31,527 nt of DNA from a virus, in IMG/VR virus record IMGVR_UViG_3300008050_000177, positions 1 through 31,527 of that record; one strand, given 5' to 3'. The notes under the pieces were generated by a model. That model was not told the DNA's origin and made no database searches. It worked only from the letters and a program-made list of their open reading frames with translations. Positions 1-6,478 of the stretch are shown here, one piece after another; position 1 is the stretch's first letter, and every line of letters starts with the position of its first letter. A program made the translations under genes and the position numbers.

Positions 1-264
1 CATTGTAAAGTTGTTAGCACCAAAAACGATTTGATGTTTTGAAACTCTAAATAATTCATCCCAATATTTTTGAGTTGGTTTTATATCGTTAACTAATTCC
101 ATACCTTGAAACCTTTTAGCGTGAACGCTTTTGGTGTCTAAATCTTTTTCACTACACTTTTTAAACCTCTCTATTCCATAAGGCGGATCAACTATTGCCA
201 ACTCAAAATGGTTGTCTTTATACCTCGCCATTAATTCCATGTTATCTTCGTTTGTGATTTTCAT
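1..264 (-). CDS. DNA N6-adenine/N4-cytosine methyltransferase, N-terminal part (runs off the window)
   Basis: The reading frame starts with ATG at 264 and stays open for 88 codons to base 1, so the 3' part lies outside. The first 27 residues match the methyltransferase at 25565-26200 almost exactly, then the sequence diverges. Motif IV is DPPY at residues 26-29, which is known to accept the target amino group in N6-adenine and N4-cytosine enzymes. The AdoMet-binding motif I follows the catalytic motif in this permuted class (N6_N4_Mtase family) and should be C-terminal. It is missing here, but a matching C-terminal half sits at the other end of the window (31222-31527). ATG overlaps the stop of the upstream 67-aa gene (ATGA), so the two are probably coupled. 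The likely role is modification of phage DNA against host restriction; the target base is not determined. Confidence 0.85.
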   Translation of the reverse strand, partial: MKITNEDNMELMARYKDNHFELAIVDPPYGIERFKKCSEKDLDTKSVHAKRFQGMELVNDIKPTQKYWDELFRVSKHQIVFGANNFTM

Positions 265-464
265 AGAAATAAATTTAATTGTGTGTTATCTGTTGTTTTC
301 GTGTTGATTCCTTTGCTTAACTCATCCCGGACAATGTCCATTGAATATGTAAATAAATGTTTGCCGTTTACAAATTCGATCAAATACATTTTCTGCCCGT
401 TGTCCTTTGTGAATGAATAATAGGCAACGCCCGTTTCCGTTCTGTGTACCTCGTTAGGTTTCAT
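261..464 (-). CDS. small hypothetical protein, 67 aa
   Basis: No family recognised. The product is a soluble mixed alpha/beta protein of 67 residues with several aromatic and charged positions and no membrane segment. It sits between the cytosine-5 methyltransferase, whose stop it overlaps by 11 nt, and the adenine-type methyltransferase, which it overlaps by ATGA. All three are therefore probably translated from one message. The position suggests an accessory to DNA modification or early takeover, but that is only inference from the neighbourhood. Confidence 0.6.
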   Translation of the reverse strand: MKPNEVHRTETGVAYYSFTKDNGQKMYLIEFVNGKHLFTYSMDIVRDELSKGINTKTTDNTQLNLFL

Positions 465-1539
465 TAATAGGCTTTAACCATTGTTCTAAAATCCGCGTTG
501 CTATCTGTGCAACCATAACCGGCGGGACACTCATACCAATTAAATATTGGGATTGATTTATCCCGTGGTTGTAGTCAATTGGATAGCTGCCCAAATATGC
601 AATTTCGCTGTCCGTCAATAGTCCATTATCATAAATGGGCCGTTGTGTCCTTAGTGTAAACCCCGGGCGCGTTGGGTCGGTGACCATTTCATTGAAATGG
701 CTCCTTTTTCCTAACCGTTCGGCCGTTTCACCAAGGCAAAATTCCGTTGGTAATCTCTTATTGTACAAACGCTGTACGGACGGGCTTAATGGTTTACGGT
801 CTGCTCCGGATTCTAAAAATTCCCCGGCTGCAATTTCATCCTCGTTAAATTCCATGTCTAATTTCGGGGCCGTCTGAAACATATCTATTTGTTCCATAAA
901 TGGCCCGGCTAAATCATTACGCAATGCAATGAAAAACACCCTTTCCCGGCGTTGTGGTACGCCCATTGTTGAAGCGTCCAACAAATACGGGGCAATACGT
1001 AATTGGTAGCCGGCTTCTTGAAATGCTTTGTATATTTTCCGGACATAGCTTTTGGCCTCGCCCTGAATCAGTCCCTTTACATTTTCGGCAACAACTATTT
1101 TTGGTTGTAACTCTTTTGCAAGGTCGATAAAATCAAAAAATAATGTGTCCAAAACCTGTTGCGCCTGTCCCTCCCGAAATTTCTTTTCCTTGCTCCAATC
1201 CTTTTCGCGGTTGCCTGCCATGCTAAAAGATGAGCAAGGCGGTGAACCGTCCAAAATATCAAGGTTGTAAAGTTCGGCCGGTAAATCCTTTCTGAGTTTA
1301 AACGTTTGGATTGGTTCCAAAAATGCAAATTTGGGGTTGTGGTTGGTTTTGTATGCCTCCATCATTTTTGGGTCAATCTCGTTACAACCGATAACGTCAA
1401 ACCCGGCTAACTTGTAACCCATTGTAGAACCTCCTCCACAAGCAAAGCAACTAAAAACGGTTCCTTTGTCCTTGGTAAAATTGGCCCCCTCTAAGGTCCA
1501 ATTATATGGAAATTTGTGTTTTGTGTTTTGTGCTTTCAT
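454..1539 (-). CDS. DNA cytosine-5 methyltransferase
   Basis: This is a C5-cytosine methyltransferase of about 361 residues, close to the usual length. Motif I, FACGGGSTMGYKLAGF (near residues 32-47), binds AdoMet. Motif IV, GSPPCSSFS (98-106), holds the catalytic cysteine Cys102. Motif VI is ENVKGL (152-157) and motif VIII is QRRERVFFIA (196-205). A motif X-like segment, IGMSVPPVMVAQIA, closes the protein near its C-terminus. The region between VIII and X would hold target recognition. ATG at 1539 is preferred to the TTG one codon upstream. It starts just after the stop of the 96-aa gene and overlaps the following small gene. No cognate endonuclease is visible, so it is likely an orphan anti-restriction or epigenetic enzyme of the phage. 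Confidence 0.95.
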   Translation of the reverse strand: MKAQNTKHKFPYNWTLEGANFTKDKGTVFSCFACGGGSTMGYKLAGFDVIGCNEIDPKMMEAYKTNHNPKFAFLEPIQTFKLRKDLPAELYNLDILDGSPPCSSFSMAGNREKDWSKEKKFREGQAQQVLDTLFFDFIDLAKELQPKIVVAENVKGLIQGEAKSYVRKIYKAFQEAGYQLRIAPYLLDASTMGVPQRRERVFFIALRNDLAGPFMEQIDMFQTAPKLDMEFNEDEIAAGEFLESGADRKPLSPSVQRLYNKRLPTEFCLGETAERLGKRSHFNEMVTDPTRPGFTLRTQRPIYDNGLLTDSEIAYLGSYPIDYNHGINQSQYLIGMSVPPVMVAQIATRILEQWLKPINET

Positions 1540-1542
1540 CAA

Positions 1543-1833
1543 TTACGGTTTGTAGCTGTCATTAATTTGGTCCGCTGTGATCTGTTGCATCTCCCGGACC
1601 TCCTCAACTGAATAGTCTTTTGTTATGTCGTTCCCTTGCATGTCTTGGATTGTTTCCAACTCATACGTTGGCTGTTGGCATGGTTCGGAATATACGCCCC
1701 CAACCTCTAACTGGTCGCCCCTGTACTCAATTATTTCTGTTTCCATTGTGTTTTGGTTGGCTTGGTCCTGCTTTGCTTGGTGAAGCATTTTTAACGCAAC
1801 CATTGCGGCCCGTTGTTCGTGTGTGCTTTCCAT
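1543..1833 (-). CDS. hypothetical protein, 96 aa, acidic and glutamine-rich
   Basis: No family recognised. The 96-residue product is soluble, rich in Gln, Glu and Asp, and probably helical at both ends. It has no cysteine pair, signal peptide or membrane segment. The ATG is preceded by a short A/C-rich leader of the kind seen before most early genes here. It lies between the 83-aa gene at 1843-2094 and the cytosine methyltransferase, apparently in the operon served by the promoter near 2132-2160. Confidence 0.65.
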   Translation of the reverse strand: MESTHEQRAAMVALKMLHQAKQDQANQNTMETEIIEYRGDQLEVGGVYSEPCQQPTYELETIQDMQGNDITKDYSVEEVREMQQITADQINDSYKP

Positions 1834-1842
1834 TGTGTGTGT

Positions 1843-2094
1843 TTATGCTGTTTTTAATAGAGTGATTTTTCCAAGTTTTGAGTTTCTTTTTGAAAAGGTT
1901 AATATTGTTTGCTTCCCTGTTTTATAAAACCCCTCAACCGTTGCATCTAATACCAATACCATCATTATATATTCATTTTTGTATGCCCGGCTTTGCTTGG
2001 CCTTACTTAACGCTTTAAATGTAACTGTTCCGTTGTGTTGGATGCTCTTTTTGAATGTTTGCCCTATCTCAATATGATTTGCTCTAACTTCCAT
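1843..2094 (-). CDS. hypothetical protein, 83 aa, basic; first gene of an early operon
   Basis: The product is a small basic protein with beta-strand character, with no family recognised. It is the first gene after an intergenic interval of about 100 bases carrying the repeated early promoter/operator. Its ATG follows an A/C-rich leader with ACAAAAACACAAAG. The adjacent genes downstream (96-aa protein, cytosine methyltransferase, 67-aa protein, adenine-type methyltransferase) appear to share the transcript. The function is unknown. Confidence 0.65.
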   Translation of the reverse strand: MEVRANHIEIGQTFKKSIQHNGTVTFKALSKAKQSRAYKNEYIMMVLVLDATVEGFYKTGKQTILTFSKRNSKLGKITLLKTA

Positions 2095-2129
2095 TGCTTT
2101 GTGTTTTTGTTGATTCCTTATTGCTCTAC

Positions 2130-2162
2130 TAATGTAAGTATAATTACGATACTAACAACATT
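2130..2162 (-). promoter_or_regulatory. early promoter/operator copy 1
   Basis: The plus strand contains ACGATACTAACAAC at 2146-2159, identical to the core at 3996-4009 and 6394-6407. Read on the minus strand it gives TTGTTAGTATCG followed by an AT-rich stretch with TATACTTA about 20 bases on, a weak version of the Bacteroidota -33 TTG / -7 TAnnTTTG pattern. It lies about 38 bases upstream of the ATG at 2094. The shared core may also bind a regulator. Confidence 0.6.
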
Positions 2163-2195
2163 ATCAGTAAAATAAAGTTATGACAAATGTCAGTT

Positions 2196-2588
2196 TTAAA
2201 TTGGCATGGTGTTTAATAGTGTCGGCTCAACCTTGGTTTCCGGCTGCGAAAAATATAGATCGACAACCTTTTTGAACTGGTCAAAGGACCAACAAACGGC
2301 AACCATATAACCGGCCTGTCCTGCTCTATTTATAAACCGTTTTTGACTGTCAGTTTCCCGGCCCTTTGGTGCTTTCAATTCTATACATGCCCCAAAGTAG
2401 GCACCCCTCGCCTGCATTATAAGAATGTCAGAAACGCCGGCCAATACGCCCATCCGTTTTAATTTGGCCCCTCTCATTTTGCTCGTCTGCCTTTCGTTTG
2501 CTACGTGGAAACATAATGCCGCCGGGTACTGCAAACGCAAATAACCCATTGCCGCAATTTGTAGATTGTCCTCTAATTGTCGCCTCAT
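2196..2588 (-). CDS. VRR-NUC domain nuclease
   Basis: This is a 130-residue PD-(D/E)XK nuclease of the VRR-NUC type, a family linked to Holliday-junction and other branched-DNA cleavage. The signature is visible: GVSDILIM with Asp54, then IELKAP with Glu70 and Lys72, then a downstream Gln (TDSQKRF, Gln82). The N-terminal helix ahead of the core is also typical. The length fits stand-alone phage VRR-NUC proteins. The gene overlaps the 89-aa gene upstream by four bases (ATGA) and ends the operon with YqaJ. With RecT and the exonuclease nearby, it probably completes a phage recombination and junction-resolution set. Confidence 0.88.
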   Translation of the reverse strand: MRRQLEDNLQIAAMGYLRLQYPAALCFHVANERQTSKMRGAKLKRMGVLAGVSDILIMQARGAYFGACIELKAPKGRETDSQKRFINRAGQAGYMVAVCWSFDQFKKVVDLYFSQPETKVEPTLLNTMPI

Positions 2589-2854
2589 TTCTTTTTGGTG
2601 TTTTCCTTAAAACTAATTGTGCATTCCCGGCCATTCATGTATTTATTGCCGTTGGTAATCTCAACCTTTAATTTGTAATATTTGGTTTTCTTGTCAAAAT
2701 TCCCGGCAATGATTCGCCCAAATTTTTTGCCGTTATACATAACCGTTCCGTCATCCGGGTAGATGGTCCAAAGGCCGGAATTGATAACCGTCTGAACTTT
2801 GCAATCAATACTGGCGTTGCCTATGTCGTAATTAATAGCTGTGCAATTGCTCAT
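2585..2854 (-). CDS. hypothetical protein, 89 aa
   Basis: No family recognised. The 89-residue product looks like a small all-beta domain with a basic C-terminal tail and two N-terminal cysteines. It overlaps the exonuclease gene by ATGA at its start and the VRR-NUC gene at its end, so all three are translationally coupled. A single-strand-binding or recombination accessory role would suit the position, but no diagnostic motif was found. Confidence 0.65.
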   Translation of the reverse strand: MSNCTAINYDIGNASIDCKVQTVINSGLWTIYPDDGTVMYNGKKFGRIIAGNFDKKTKYYKLKVEITNGNKYMNGRECTISFKENTKKK

Positions 2855-3696
2855 GCTGTAACTTTTGGTTGCTCTGCTAACGCAACGGTTAAACTATTTA
2901 GATAATCGCGGCAAATATCAATTTGGCTGTAAAGTGATTCTATTGCTGCCGGGTCCTGCTTGATCTCGAAAGTCTTAATTCTTAACTCCGGGGCAATGTC
3001 TGAGTAAATCATGTTTTCCCTCGTTTCCTGCTCTAACTCCTCCGGAATGTCGCCAATGTAGCCAAGTTTCCAAGATAGCCGTCTGAGTTCGTCATTTATC
3101 AAAAGTTCCGGCGTATCAACCAAGCAATAAATTACTTCGGCAACTGGCAATTTGTAAAGTTGCATGTACCCTTGCATCTGCCAAAAATAAACCGGGTCCG
3201 GCAATTCTGTTGCATGTAAAGGAAACGTTGTAAAATCCCAACTACTCTTGATGTCCCTAATACGCCCCTGAGCGTTGTCACATTCGCCGGTGATATACGC
3301 GTTTTCTTTGCGCTCCTTATTTTTAATAAATAGTTGGCCGGTTACTTCGCTGTACAATGTAATTGCGGCCTCCTCTACCTGAATACCTTTATCCAAGTAT
3401 TTATTCTGCAATTCCTTTCTACGTCCAAAAACCTCCTCTTTGTGGATTTTCTCCAAATAACTTTTGGCCGTTTGGCTCAATTGTGGGCCTGCCTTTTTCT
3501 TGGCCAATAGTTGCCCGTAGTCCATCAACTGTTTTTCTGTTAATGGTTTTGCCTCCGGGTTGTTGTGGCGGTCTGTCATGCTCTGCAAATACTCCGTTTG
3601 TTTTGCTGTCAATACTGGTTTGACGCCTTGCATAATGTAGCCCAATGATGAGCAACGGAACCGGTATTTACTGAAATCCAAATTTTGTGTTTTCAT
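2851..3696 (-). CDS. YqaJ-type viral recombinase / PD-(D/E)XK exonuclease
   Basis: This 281-residue protein fits the lambda-exonuclease-like YqaJ family. After an N-terminal region beginning KYRFRCSSLGYIM comes the conserved G-x-x-x-E-E segment near residues 104-110. It is followed by TGECD (Asp140) and RDIKSSW (Asp148, Lys150), the catalytic D...D-x-K core, and by the WQMQGYMQL helix typical of the family. Such enzymes degrade the 5' strand at DNA ends to give 3' tails for an annealase, here most likely the RecT at 4046-4906 in the same cluster. ATG at 3696 follows an A/C-rich leader ending ACACC. A 60-aa gene and a GC-rich hairpin separate it from recT. Confidence 0.88.
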   Translation of the reverse strand: MKTQNLDFSKYRFRCSSLGYIMQGVKPVLTAKQTEYLQSMTDRHNNPEAKPLTEKQLMDYGQLLAKKKAGPQLSQTAKSYLEKIHKEEVFGRRKELQNKYLDKGIQVEEAAITLYSEVTGQLFIKNKERKENAYITGECDNAQGRIRDIKSSWDFTTFPLHATELPDPVYFWQMQGYMQLYKLPVAEVIYCLVDTPELLINDELRRLSWKLGYIGDIPEELEQETRENMIYSDIAPELRIKTFEIKQDPAAIESLYSQIDICRDYLNSLTVALAEQPKVTA

Positions 3697-3721
3697 GGTG
3701 TTTTTGTTTGGTGTTTATAAT

Positions 3722-3743
3722 GGCCCGGACATTCGCCCGGGCC
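3722..3743. repeat. GC-rich hairpin between two early genes
   Basis: GGCCCGG at 3722-3728 and CCGGGCC at 3737-3743 form a perfect 7-bp stem with an 8-base loop. It lies between the stop of the 60-aa gene (3754) and the start of the exonuclease gene (3696). Neither strand has an immediate long T tract; the plus strand has TTGGTTGTTTTT a little downstream. It may act as an mRNA end, a processing site or a weak terminator. The minus-strand transcript must read through it to reach the exonuclease unless another promoter exists. Confidence 0.5.
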
Positions 3744-3753
3744 TTGGTTGTTT

Positions 3754-3936
3754 TTAATCAATTGTTACTGTCCATCCCTCAAGGCTGCAACCCTCGTGAA
3801 CTTTCGCGGCAATTAGTTTGTCCCAATCTTTGTTGGTTACTCCTATTGCAACATGGTTGCATTCGGTGCACTCATTATTCCAAGTGAAAGTTGCTGTAAT
3901 AAAGTTGTCGTTGTTGTTGATTGCTGTGATTTTCAT
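3754..3936 (-). CDS. hypothetical protein, 60 aa with a C-x-x-C pair
   Basis: A 60-residue protein with a central NECTECNH segment (C-x-x-C followed by N-H) and one further cysteine, which could coordinate a metal. No family recognised. It is the first gene after the second copy of the early promoter/operator (3979-4012). Its stop is followed by the hairpin at 3722-3743. Confidence 0.65.
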   Translation of the reverse strand: MKITAINNNDNFITATFTWNNECTECNHVAIGVTNKDWDKLIAAKVHEGCSLEGWTVTID

Positions 3937-3978
3937 AACTTGTGTTTTAGTGTGTGTATCTGTTCTTATTTGTTACCC

Positions 3979-4012
3979 TAAAGATATACATTATAACGAT
4001 ACTAACAACTAT
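3979..4012 (-). promoter_or_regulatory. early promoter/operator copy 2
   Basis: The core AACGATACTAACAAC is at 3995-4009 on the plus strand. On the minus strand TTGTTAGTATCG is followed at promoter spacing by TATATCTTTA, close to the Bacteroidota -7 box. The similarity to copy 3 (6377-6410) extends to the flanking TATACA and CTATT. It lies about 44 bases upstream of the ATG at 3936 and just after the recT stop. Confidence 0.65.
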
Positions 4013-4045
4013 TAATGCAACTATTTGCAAATTATTTTGGTTTTT

Positions 4046-4906
4046 TTACTTCTTTAGGGTTTCGCGTTTGTTCTTGATCGCCAAGGTAACACCCTCGTTT
4101 GCTTCCGGGTAGCTTGTTTCTATTAGGTCCAACTCCTCTTGGGTTGTGGCCTTTTCAATGAACGCCAAAACTCTGTTTGTTTCCTCCTCTAAATTGTCGG
4201 CCTCAATATCAACAACGTTGTCTGCATATCTGTATTGGTCCGGCTGTTCAATAACGGCTTGGTCCGCCAATTGTGCTGTCTGCATTTCAACGGTCATAAT
4301 TCCCCATTTGCTCAACATACTTTTTAGGACGGTTTTTTTTGCCATTGCCTCAAACTGGTTTTTCCAAATGCTGTTTTTGTGGTTATAGCTTTGGCTGTAT
4401 TGCTTGGCATGTTCGGTAACCTTTGCCAATGACCAAAATACGGTTTTGCAAAATCCGTTGTTCAATTTCATATATGCAACATAACCTGCAACGGCTCCTT
4501 TGCCCTCAATAGTAAAGTCTGCATCCAATTCCTCGGTCAATGCGTTGAATCCTTTATACTGGTTTTCAAATACGGCAATTACGTTTATATTTTTATACTG
4601 TCCTGAACGCAACGCCAACTGAACGAGGCCCCTATATCCCAACTGAAATTGTGCTTGGCCTTTGTAGGGTACGATATACGCAAACCCCAATGAGTGTTGT
4701 ATTGGCAAATCCAACGCGGCCGCTGTTGCCGCTGCATTCAATACTGTATTCGGGTCCGCCTTGGATAATAGGCCATTGTTTTGGACGGCCTGCAATACGC
4801 TCGTAATAAATCCGGGTGCTTTATTACCTAATAACTGCTCAAACCTTTGTTGAACGCTTACTTGGCCGAATAATTGCTTTGTGGTAACTTGTGTTAATTG
4901 TGACAT
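4046..4906 (-). CDS. recT: RecT family single-strand annealing protein
   Basis: The 286-residue protein carries the recognisable RecT core: an N-terminal helical region with a NAAATAAALDLP segment, then FAYIVPYKGQAQFQLGYRG, the best-conserved RecT signature, and the WKNQFEAMAKKTVLK helix near residues 185-200. The C-terminal tail is acidic (VDIEADNLEEETN) and probably interacts with partners. RecT proteins coat single-stranded DNA and anneal homologous strands. With the YqaJ exonuclease it makes a RecET-like system able to circularise or recombine phage DNA. The start is clear: ATG follows an A/C-rich leader (CACAACAAAAAA) and a short AT-rich intergenic stretch at 4907-4967. Confidence 0.93.
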   Translation of the reverse strand: MSQLTQVTTKQLFGQVSVQQRFEQLLGNKAPGFITSVLQAVQNNGLLSKADPNTVLNAAATAAALDLPIQHSLGFAYIVPYKGQAQFQLGYRGLVQLALRSGQYKNINVIAVFENQYKGFNALTEELDADFTIEGKGAVAGYVAYMKLNNGFCKTVFWSLAKVTEHAKQYSQSYNHKNSIWKNQFEAMAKKTVLKSMLSKWGIMTVEMQTAQLADQAVIEQPDQYRYADNVVDIEADNLEEETNRVLAFIEKATTQEELDLIETSYPEANEGVTLAIKNKRETLKK

Positions 4907-4967
4907 TTTTTTGTTGTGTTTGTTTTGTGTTAATTATCTGTTAATATACGCATAAAATACGGGCAAT

Positions 4968-5270
4968 TTACATTGGAATTACATTGGTTTGCCCTGAAAA
5001 ATAACGCCCTGTAATATCAACGCAAATTTCCATTTCATTATCCCAAATCCTGACAAAATCCAACGCCCGGCCGGTTGGGTTTTCGGACCATCTTGTTGGC
5101 TTAATTCGCAACGCTCGGCAAAGATCGCCAAATGCCGGAATTGTGGTTTCAATGCTTACCTCCTCATTATTATTCAACGCGCTAATTGTCATTTGCGCGG
5201 CCTCCCTTGCCTGTGGTAGCAATAGCGGTTTGTGGATGTTTACTTTGTCGATAAATTCTTGTAATTTCAT
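4968..5270 (-). CDS. hypothetical protein, 100 aa
   Basis: No family recognised. The 100-residue soluble protein begins with a helix (MKLQEFIDKV) and has a conserved-looking centre with W and R residues (ALRIKPTRWSENPTGRA). It is encoded upstream of recT in the early cluster. Its 5' untranslated region is unusual, with two consecutive GC-rich hairpins sharing the same loop (5285-5302 and 5318-5343). Confidence 0.65.
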   Translation of the reverse strand: MKLQEFIDKVNIHKPLLLPQAREAAQMTISALNNNEEVSIETTIPAFGDLCRALRIKPTRWSENPTGRALDFVRIWDNEMEICVDITGRYFSGQTNVIPM

Positions 5271-5284
5271 GGTTCCAAATATTG

Positions 5285-5302
5285 CGCCGGGGTTGTGTCC
5301 GG
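5285..5302. promoter_or_regulatory. leader hairpin upstream of the 100-aa gene
   Basis: GCCGG and CCGGC arms (plus 5285-5289 and 5298-5302) flank a loop that reads ACACAACC on the minus strand. The hairpin lies just before the start of the gene at 4968-5270 and may affect its translation or message stability. It resembles the neighbouring hairpin at 5318-5343. Confidence 0.45.
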
Positions 5303-5317
5303 CTTTGTGTGTGTTTT

Positions 5318-5343
5318 AACCCCCGGTTTTGTGTCCGGGGGTT
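5318..5343 (+). terminator. hairpin with T tract, intrinsic-terminator-like on the plus strand
   Basis: AACCCCCGG (5318-5326), loop TTTTGTGT and CCGGGGGTT (5335-5343) make a perfect 9-bp stem followed by seven consecutive T (5342-5348) on the plus strand. In that direction it is a textbook intrinsic terminator. On the minus strand, the coding direction, the hairpin follows the stop of the 78-aa gene directly but is trailed only by UU and then AAAAC. It could stop antisense transcription, or mark a processing site in the early message. Confidence 0.6.
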
Positions 5344-5346
5344 TTT

Positions 5347-5583
5347 TTATTGCTCTGTGAATGTAATACCTCTGGCCGCTAAAATCTCAACCGCTGTATT
5401 ATAGATCAAATCCGTATCGGTCCGCCTTGCTCTGTCTATCCTGAATACATCGGAAACGGTTGCAAATGGAATTTCTAACGTTTTACTGATTTCCAATATA
5501 ACGCCCCTTGGTAGCATCATGTATAACCGGTTAACGTTGGCCCGGTCTGCCCAATTGAATACTGTTTTTTTTACTTTGCTCAT
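5347..5583 (-). CDS. putative helix-turn-helix DNA-binding protein, 78 aa
   Basis: The segment LEISKTLEIPFATVSDVFR (near residues 30-48) has the spacing of a helix-turn-helix of the Cro/LacI kind, preceded by MLPRGV and followed by a basic RARRTD and a last helix (TAVEILAARGI). This arrangement is common in small Bacteroidota phage regulators. It is encoded in the early region just downstream of a structured element (5615-5700) and ends next to a strong hairpin. It could be the regulator that binds the three early operators, but nothing in the sequence proves this. Confidence 0.7.
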   Translation of the reverse strand: MSKVKKTVFNWADRANVNRLYMMLPRGVILEISKTLEIPFATVSDVFRIDRARRTDTDLIYNTAVEILAARGITFTEQ

Positions 5584-5586
5584 CTT

Positions 5587-5605
5587 CGTTTTTTTATGTG
5601 GTTAT
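5587..5605. repeat. direct repeat, left copy, flanking the structured element
   Basis: The plus strand reads CGTTTTTTTATGTGGTTAT here and CGTTGTTTTTTTATGTGGTT at 5701-5720. The shared part (GTTTTTTTATGTGGTT) is 16 bases. On the minus strand it gives the leader AACCACATAAAAAAAC immediately before the ATG of the 78-aa gene. Confidence 0.65.
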
Positions 5606-5614
5606 TGTTAATTA

Positions 5615-5700
5615 ATAGCGGCTAAATTTTGGCTTTGCCTTTTCGGCTGAACTTAGACTGTTTTGAGTTACCAAAATTCACCATCGATGGTTGCCGCTAT
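5615..5700. ncRNA. candidate structured element: nested inverted repeats, 86 nt
   Basis: The outer arms are ATAGCGGC (5615-5622) and GCCGCTAT (5693-5700), 8 bp. The inner arms are AATTTTGG (5625-5632) and CCAAAATT (5671-5678), 8 bp. A perfect palindrome, CCATCGATGG, is at 5681-5690, and a small GCC/GGC hairpin lies within the inner loop. The whole sits between the 115-aa and 78-aa genes and is flanked by direct repeats. On the minus strand it also contains a 20-codon frame (ATG at 5684 to TAG) with a very basic product. It could be a structured RNA, a leader-peptide control region, a protein-binding site or a small inserted element. Confidence 0.45.
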
Positions 5701-5720
5701 CGTTGTTTTTTTATGTGGTT
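5701..5720. repeat. direct repeat, right copy, flanking the structured element
   Basis: This is the partner of 5587-5605. It overlaps the stop of the 115-aa gene, so on the minus strand the same AACCACATAAAAAAAC leader is found before the structured element and again before the next gene. Confidence 0.65.
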
Positions 5721-6067
5721 TATACTTCTCCTAATTCTTTTTTTAACGCTTCCAATTCTGCTTTCTTGGCTTTCATGTAATCGCTGTTTTTATCGGTTAA
5801 CCTTTGCGCTTGGAACCTGTCAAAGATGGTTTGCTTTTCCTCAATAAATATGCTATCAAAACCAATGTAAATTGTATTTCTGCGATCGTCATAGCTTTTA
5901 AGATGGCTTGGCCCGTTGGCAATCCATATAACAAACGGATATTTTGCAACAACTATTTCGGCCGTATGTTGCGTTATTTTGGTAATGCTGTAATTGCCCT
6001 TTAAAATCTCGGCCTCAAAATGGTTTTGCAACACGGTAATCAGTTTTTCAATTTGTGCTGTTTTCAT
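5720..6067 (-). CDS. hypothetical protein, 115 aa, C-terminal coiled coil
   Basis: No family recognised. Residues 1-85 look like a compact alpha/beta domain containing a hydrophobic IVVAKYPFVIWIA strand and a FIEEKQTIFDRFQ helix. The last 30 residues (KAKKAELEALKKELGEV) are a charged helix likely to form a coiled coil. It is the second gene after the strongest early promoter and may be made immediately after infection. No membrane segment or signal peptide is seen. Confidence 0.65.
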   Translation of the reverse strand: MKTAQIEKLITVLQNHFEAEILKGNYSITKITQHTAEIVVAKYPFVIWIANGPSHLKSYDDRRNTIYIGFDSIFIEEKQTIFDRFQAQRLTDKNSDYMKAKKAELEALKKELGEV

Positions 6068-6081
6068 TGTCTGTTGGTTAT

Positions 6082-6345
6082 TTATTTTAATAGTGCATTA
6101 ATGTATTTCATATCAAATTCAGAAGCCTTTTCAATAGGAAAATTGACGAAGTTGTAACCCCCGAAATGACCACAATTGTTATATTCTTTCTTAGTAACGA
6201 ATAACCCTTCGTAGCCCTCGTAAGTGTGTACTGAATAAATGAAACCCATTTTATCGCTGTCGGTCATGTATGGATTCATTTTTGGCATATTCATGAGAAG
6301 CTCCGTTCTTACTTGATTTCCTGTTGATGTCGTTTCGATTGTCAT
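6082..6345 (-). CDS. hypothetical early protein, 87 aa
   Basis: This is the first gene behind the best early promoter copy (6377-6410), with a leader of about 31 bases. The 87-residue product is rich in aromatics and glycine in its second half (GYEGLFV, GHFGGYNFVNF) and has a methionine-rich start (MNMPKMNPYM). No family recognised. An immediate early host-takeover role would fit its position but is only inferred. Confidence 0.62.
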   Translation of the reverse strand: MTIETTSTGNQVRTELLMNMPKMNPYMTDSDKMGFIYSVHTYEGYEGLFVTKKEYNNCGHFGGYNFVNFPIEKASEFDMKYINALLK

Positions 6346-6376
6346 GATTTCGCTGTTTTTGTTTGTTTGAATACTT

Positions 6377-6410
6377 CAAATATACACATTATAACGATAC
6401 TAACAACTAT
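6377..6410 (-). promoter_or_regulatory. early promoter/operator copy 3 (best match)
   Basis: On the minus strand TTGTTAGTATCG is followed, 19 bases after the TTG, by TATATTTG (plus 6377-6384). This is an exact match to the Bacteroidota vegetative -7 box TAnnTTTG at correct spacing from a -33 TTG. The core AACGATACTAACAAC (plus 6393-6407) is shared with 3995-4009 and nearly so with 2145-2159. It would drive the early operon starting at 6345. Confidence 0.72.
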
Positions 6411-6478
6411 TTGGTTGTTTATTTTCAAATTATTTTGCTTTTCTTTATGGAATCAGTCAGAATGAACGCATAGAACAA

